Assembly (NCBI GenBank): GCA_019279435.1
Contig: JAAALK010000082.1
Span: forward strand, 16,087,116-16,151,115
DNA: 64,000 nucleotides
Direction of reading: 5' to 3'
Source of the DNA: Zizania palustris
Taxonomy: Eukaryota; Streptophyta; Magnoliopsida; Poales; Poaceae
Position 1 is the stretch's first letter. Every line of letters begins with the position of its first letter. Positions 62,507 through 64,000 of this stretch are shown here, in pieces. A program made the translations under genes and the position numbers. A model generated the notes under the pieces. The model was not told where the DNA came from. It saw only the letters and a program-made list of their open reading frames with translations, and searched no databases.

Positions 62507-64000
62507 CTATTCGGCTTTCTTTTTATGCTTATGTTCGGTGTTTATCTTCCATACCCCCACCTCAGGGTTCTTTGGTACGAGTGTGTGTGCGCAAGGCTCT
62601 CCAATCAAGACTTCCTTCCCCTTAGTGGACCTAGCCTGCTCAGGCTGAATCAGTACCTTCTTTCCATCGAGATCAATAGTGTTCACGGGAAAAGGGTCCT
62701 GGTCGAGCTTCATCTTGGGATTTGTATCCAACTTCAACCGTCCTTTTTCTATGGCCGATTGAACCTGTCGACAAAAAACATTGCACTCGTTAGTAGAATG
62801 GGAGTGAGAATCATGCCACTTACAATAAGCCCGCTTCTTCAAATCATCGACAGTTAGGATGACATGACCCTTTGGTAATCTGATAAGATTGTTCTTCAAC
62901 AAAAAATAAAATATCCTATCACACTTAGTCACATCAAAAGAATATTTCACCACGCTGGGCCGACTCTTGGCAGGAAATGGTCATAACTCAGTGCAAATGA
63001 CGGGCTTGGCCTTACTAGACCAAGTCCACTCTGCGGTGTACATGTAGGCCAAGTCATCCTCGCTCTCCGATGATTCCTCATTGGAGTGCTCCATGACGTG
63101 CACCTCAACCTTAGGCTTGTTAAATGTCTTGGTGAATTTCCTACTTTTGGCTCGGCTTTCCTGAACCAGAGCCTTTTGTAGAATGAACCTGACTGACATC
63201 GAAGAAATCCCGACCATATAGTCACTCCTTAAGTTCAGAGTGAAGACCGTTAAAAGCTAGGTCGGCCAAGTCTCTATCAGAAATATTCAAAGTAAAACAT
63301 CGGTTTCTAGTGTCCCTAAAACACTTAACGTACTCAGAGACACTCTCATTAGCCTTTTGTCTAACCGATGTCAAGTGTGAAAGTCTAAGGTCGGTTTCTG
63401 TAGTATAAAAATAATCATGGAACTTCTGCTCCAACTGGGCTCAAGTCTGGACAGAGTTCGGTGGCAACGCCGAAAACCAAGTGAAAGCAGTGTCGGAAAC
63501 CAATAGAGAGAATAATCTAAGCTTCAATGCGTTCGACCCACTAGCTTTGACACACTGTTCTAGGAACTAACCTATGTGCTCTAGGGTGGTCTTGCTACCT
63601 TCACTGCTAAATTTTGTAAATTCAGGCACCCTAAAGCCACGCGGGTACGGGATGGAGTCGAAGTGATCGGGGTATGACTTTTGGTAAACCCTAACCCAAC
63701 CCCTAGGTGTCCAACCCGCACACTCTCTAAACAATGTGTGAATCCGCTCCTCGATGTCACCTACGCCTCCTACCTGTGCGTTTCTCGTGTGGGAGCGTGA
63801 CACGTGGTGGTATATCGGGGTGTCGACCATGTGGCTCCTCCTCTCGTGGTGGCTCACGATACGGGACGTAATTGGGCGTATGTGGGTGTGCGGGAGTAGG
63901 AGGTGTGGGCAGCGTGGGGTAAGGTAGCATAGGCGCGGGTGGCAACGGCACATAATATGTGACATGTGTGGTCCGACCAGCCACAGGGTCGGTTTGAGCG
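62507..64000 (-). pseudogene. Tat-F gag, running off the window
   Basis: Closely related to Tat-A gag. Recognisable parts are a Pro/His-rich N-terminal stretch (LPPAPMLPYPTLPTPPTPAH), PYPRGFRVPEFTKF, FHDYFYTTETDLRLSHLTSV, ESVSEYVKCFRDTRNRC and the zinc-like CKWHDSHSHSTNEC (about 62792-62833). Breaks: a frame change near 63222, a TGA at 62981-62983 and a stop near 63565. The 5' LTR and gag start lie beyond 64000. The final stretch (62507-62560) is followed by the linker. Confidence 0.88.

Larger units (their letters stand above)
21112..64000 (-). mobile_element. Tat-F: minus-strand Tat element, 5' end beyond the window
   Basis: The 3' LTR is split by element B: 21112-22090 and 31194-31621. 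Internal sequence starts at 31622 and is cut at 31684 by chromovirus D. It resumes at 48624 and continues, with further insertions, as integrase, RNase H, RT, protease, linker and gag to the right edge. The join is supported by the D target copies CGATA/TGATA and by collinearity with Tat-H around 46319-46440. Without its insertions about 10 kb of Tat-F is present. It shares the Tat domain order and second RNase H with Tat-A. Its LTR carries CCGAAG-type words rather than GGTCNGACC words. Confidence 0.85.

Noticed and set aside
62234..62857. 207-residue plus-strand open frame
   Set aside because: It is the complement of Tat-F gag and linker. The Arg/Gly-rich part reflects the repeated GGGTTCGGCC words.

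Overview
This window looks like intergenic heterochromatin from a grass (Poaceae). Almost every base belongs to an LTR retrotransposon or a remnant of one. I found no host gene, no tRNA or rRNA gene and no bacterial-type feature. The grass call rests on the element families: Tat-type Ty3/gypsy with an extra RNase H, a Tekay-like chromovirus with LTRs over 3 kb, a CRM-like element and Maximus/SIRE-like copia LTRs. The species cannot be fixed from the sequence alone.

The layout is one deep nest, readable from target-site duplications (TSDs) and from coding sequence that resumes after each insertion. A minus-strand Maximus-like copia remnant (1-2402) is cut by copia-1 (LTR 2403-3151). Copia-1 is cut in gag by copia-2 (LTR 4632-5534). 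Copia-2 holds two Tat elements. Tat-A is complete, on the plus strand (7997-20472, TSD CATAT), and carries a solo LTR (11376-13581, TSD TTTGG). Tat-F is on the minus strand, starts with its 3' LTR at 21112 and runs past the right edge. Inside Tat-F sit element B (22091-31188, TSD ATATG), chromovirus D (31685-48623, TSD CGATA/TGATA), a small solo LTR (48860-49384), a large solo LTR (52064-55073, TSD TCTAT) and copia-E (57162-62048, TSD CCTGG/CATGG). Chromovirus D in turn contains CRM-like element C (33775-39231, TSD CAACC) and a piece of a third Tat element, Tat-H (44888-47440).

No element is intact. Element B is the youngest by LTR comparison (6 differences in 494 bp), yet it has no reverse transcriptase or RNase H. 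Its sense strand encodes only gag, protease and the integrase core. Its antisense strand carries a five-exon gene with four GT-AG introns in consistent phase and its own TATA box. Element C has 911-bp LTRs about 97% alike and has lost gag and RT. Tat-A, Tat-F, D and the copias carry stops, frameshifts, deletions and lost catalytic residues.

Three unrelated families are densely seeded with short odd palindromes: ATCGGAA-N-TTCCGAT in copia-1/2/E, CCGGTC-N-GACCGG in Tat-A, and TTCGAA/CCGAAG-type words in element B. They cluster in U3, in the leader after the primer-binding site, and in linkers between protein domains. These clusters and the antisense gene of element B are the observations most worth following up.
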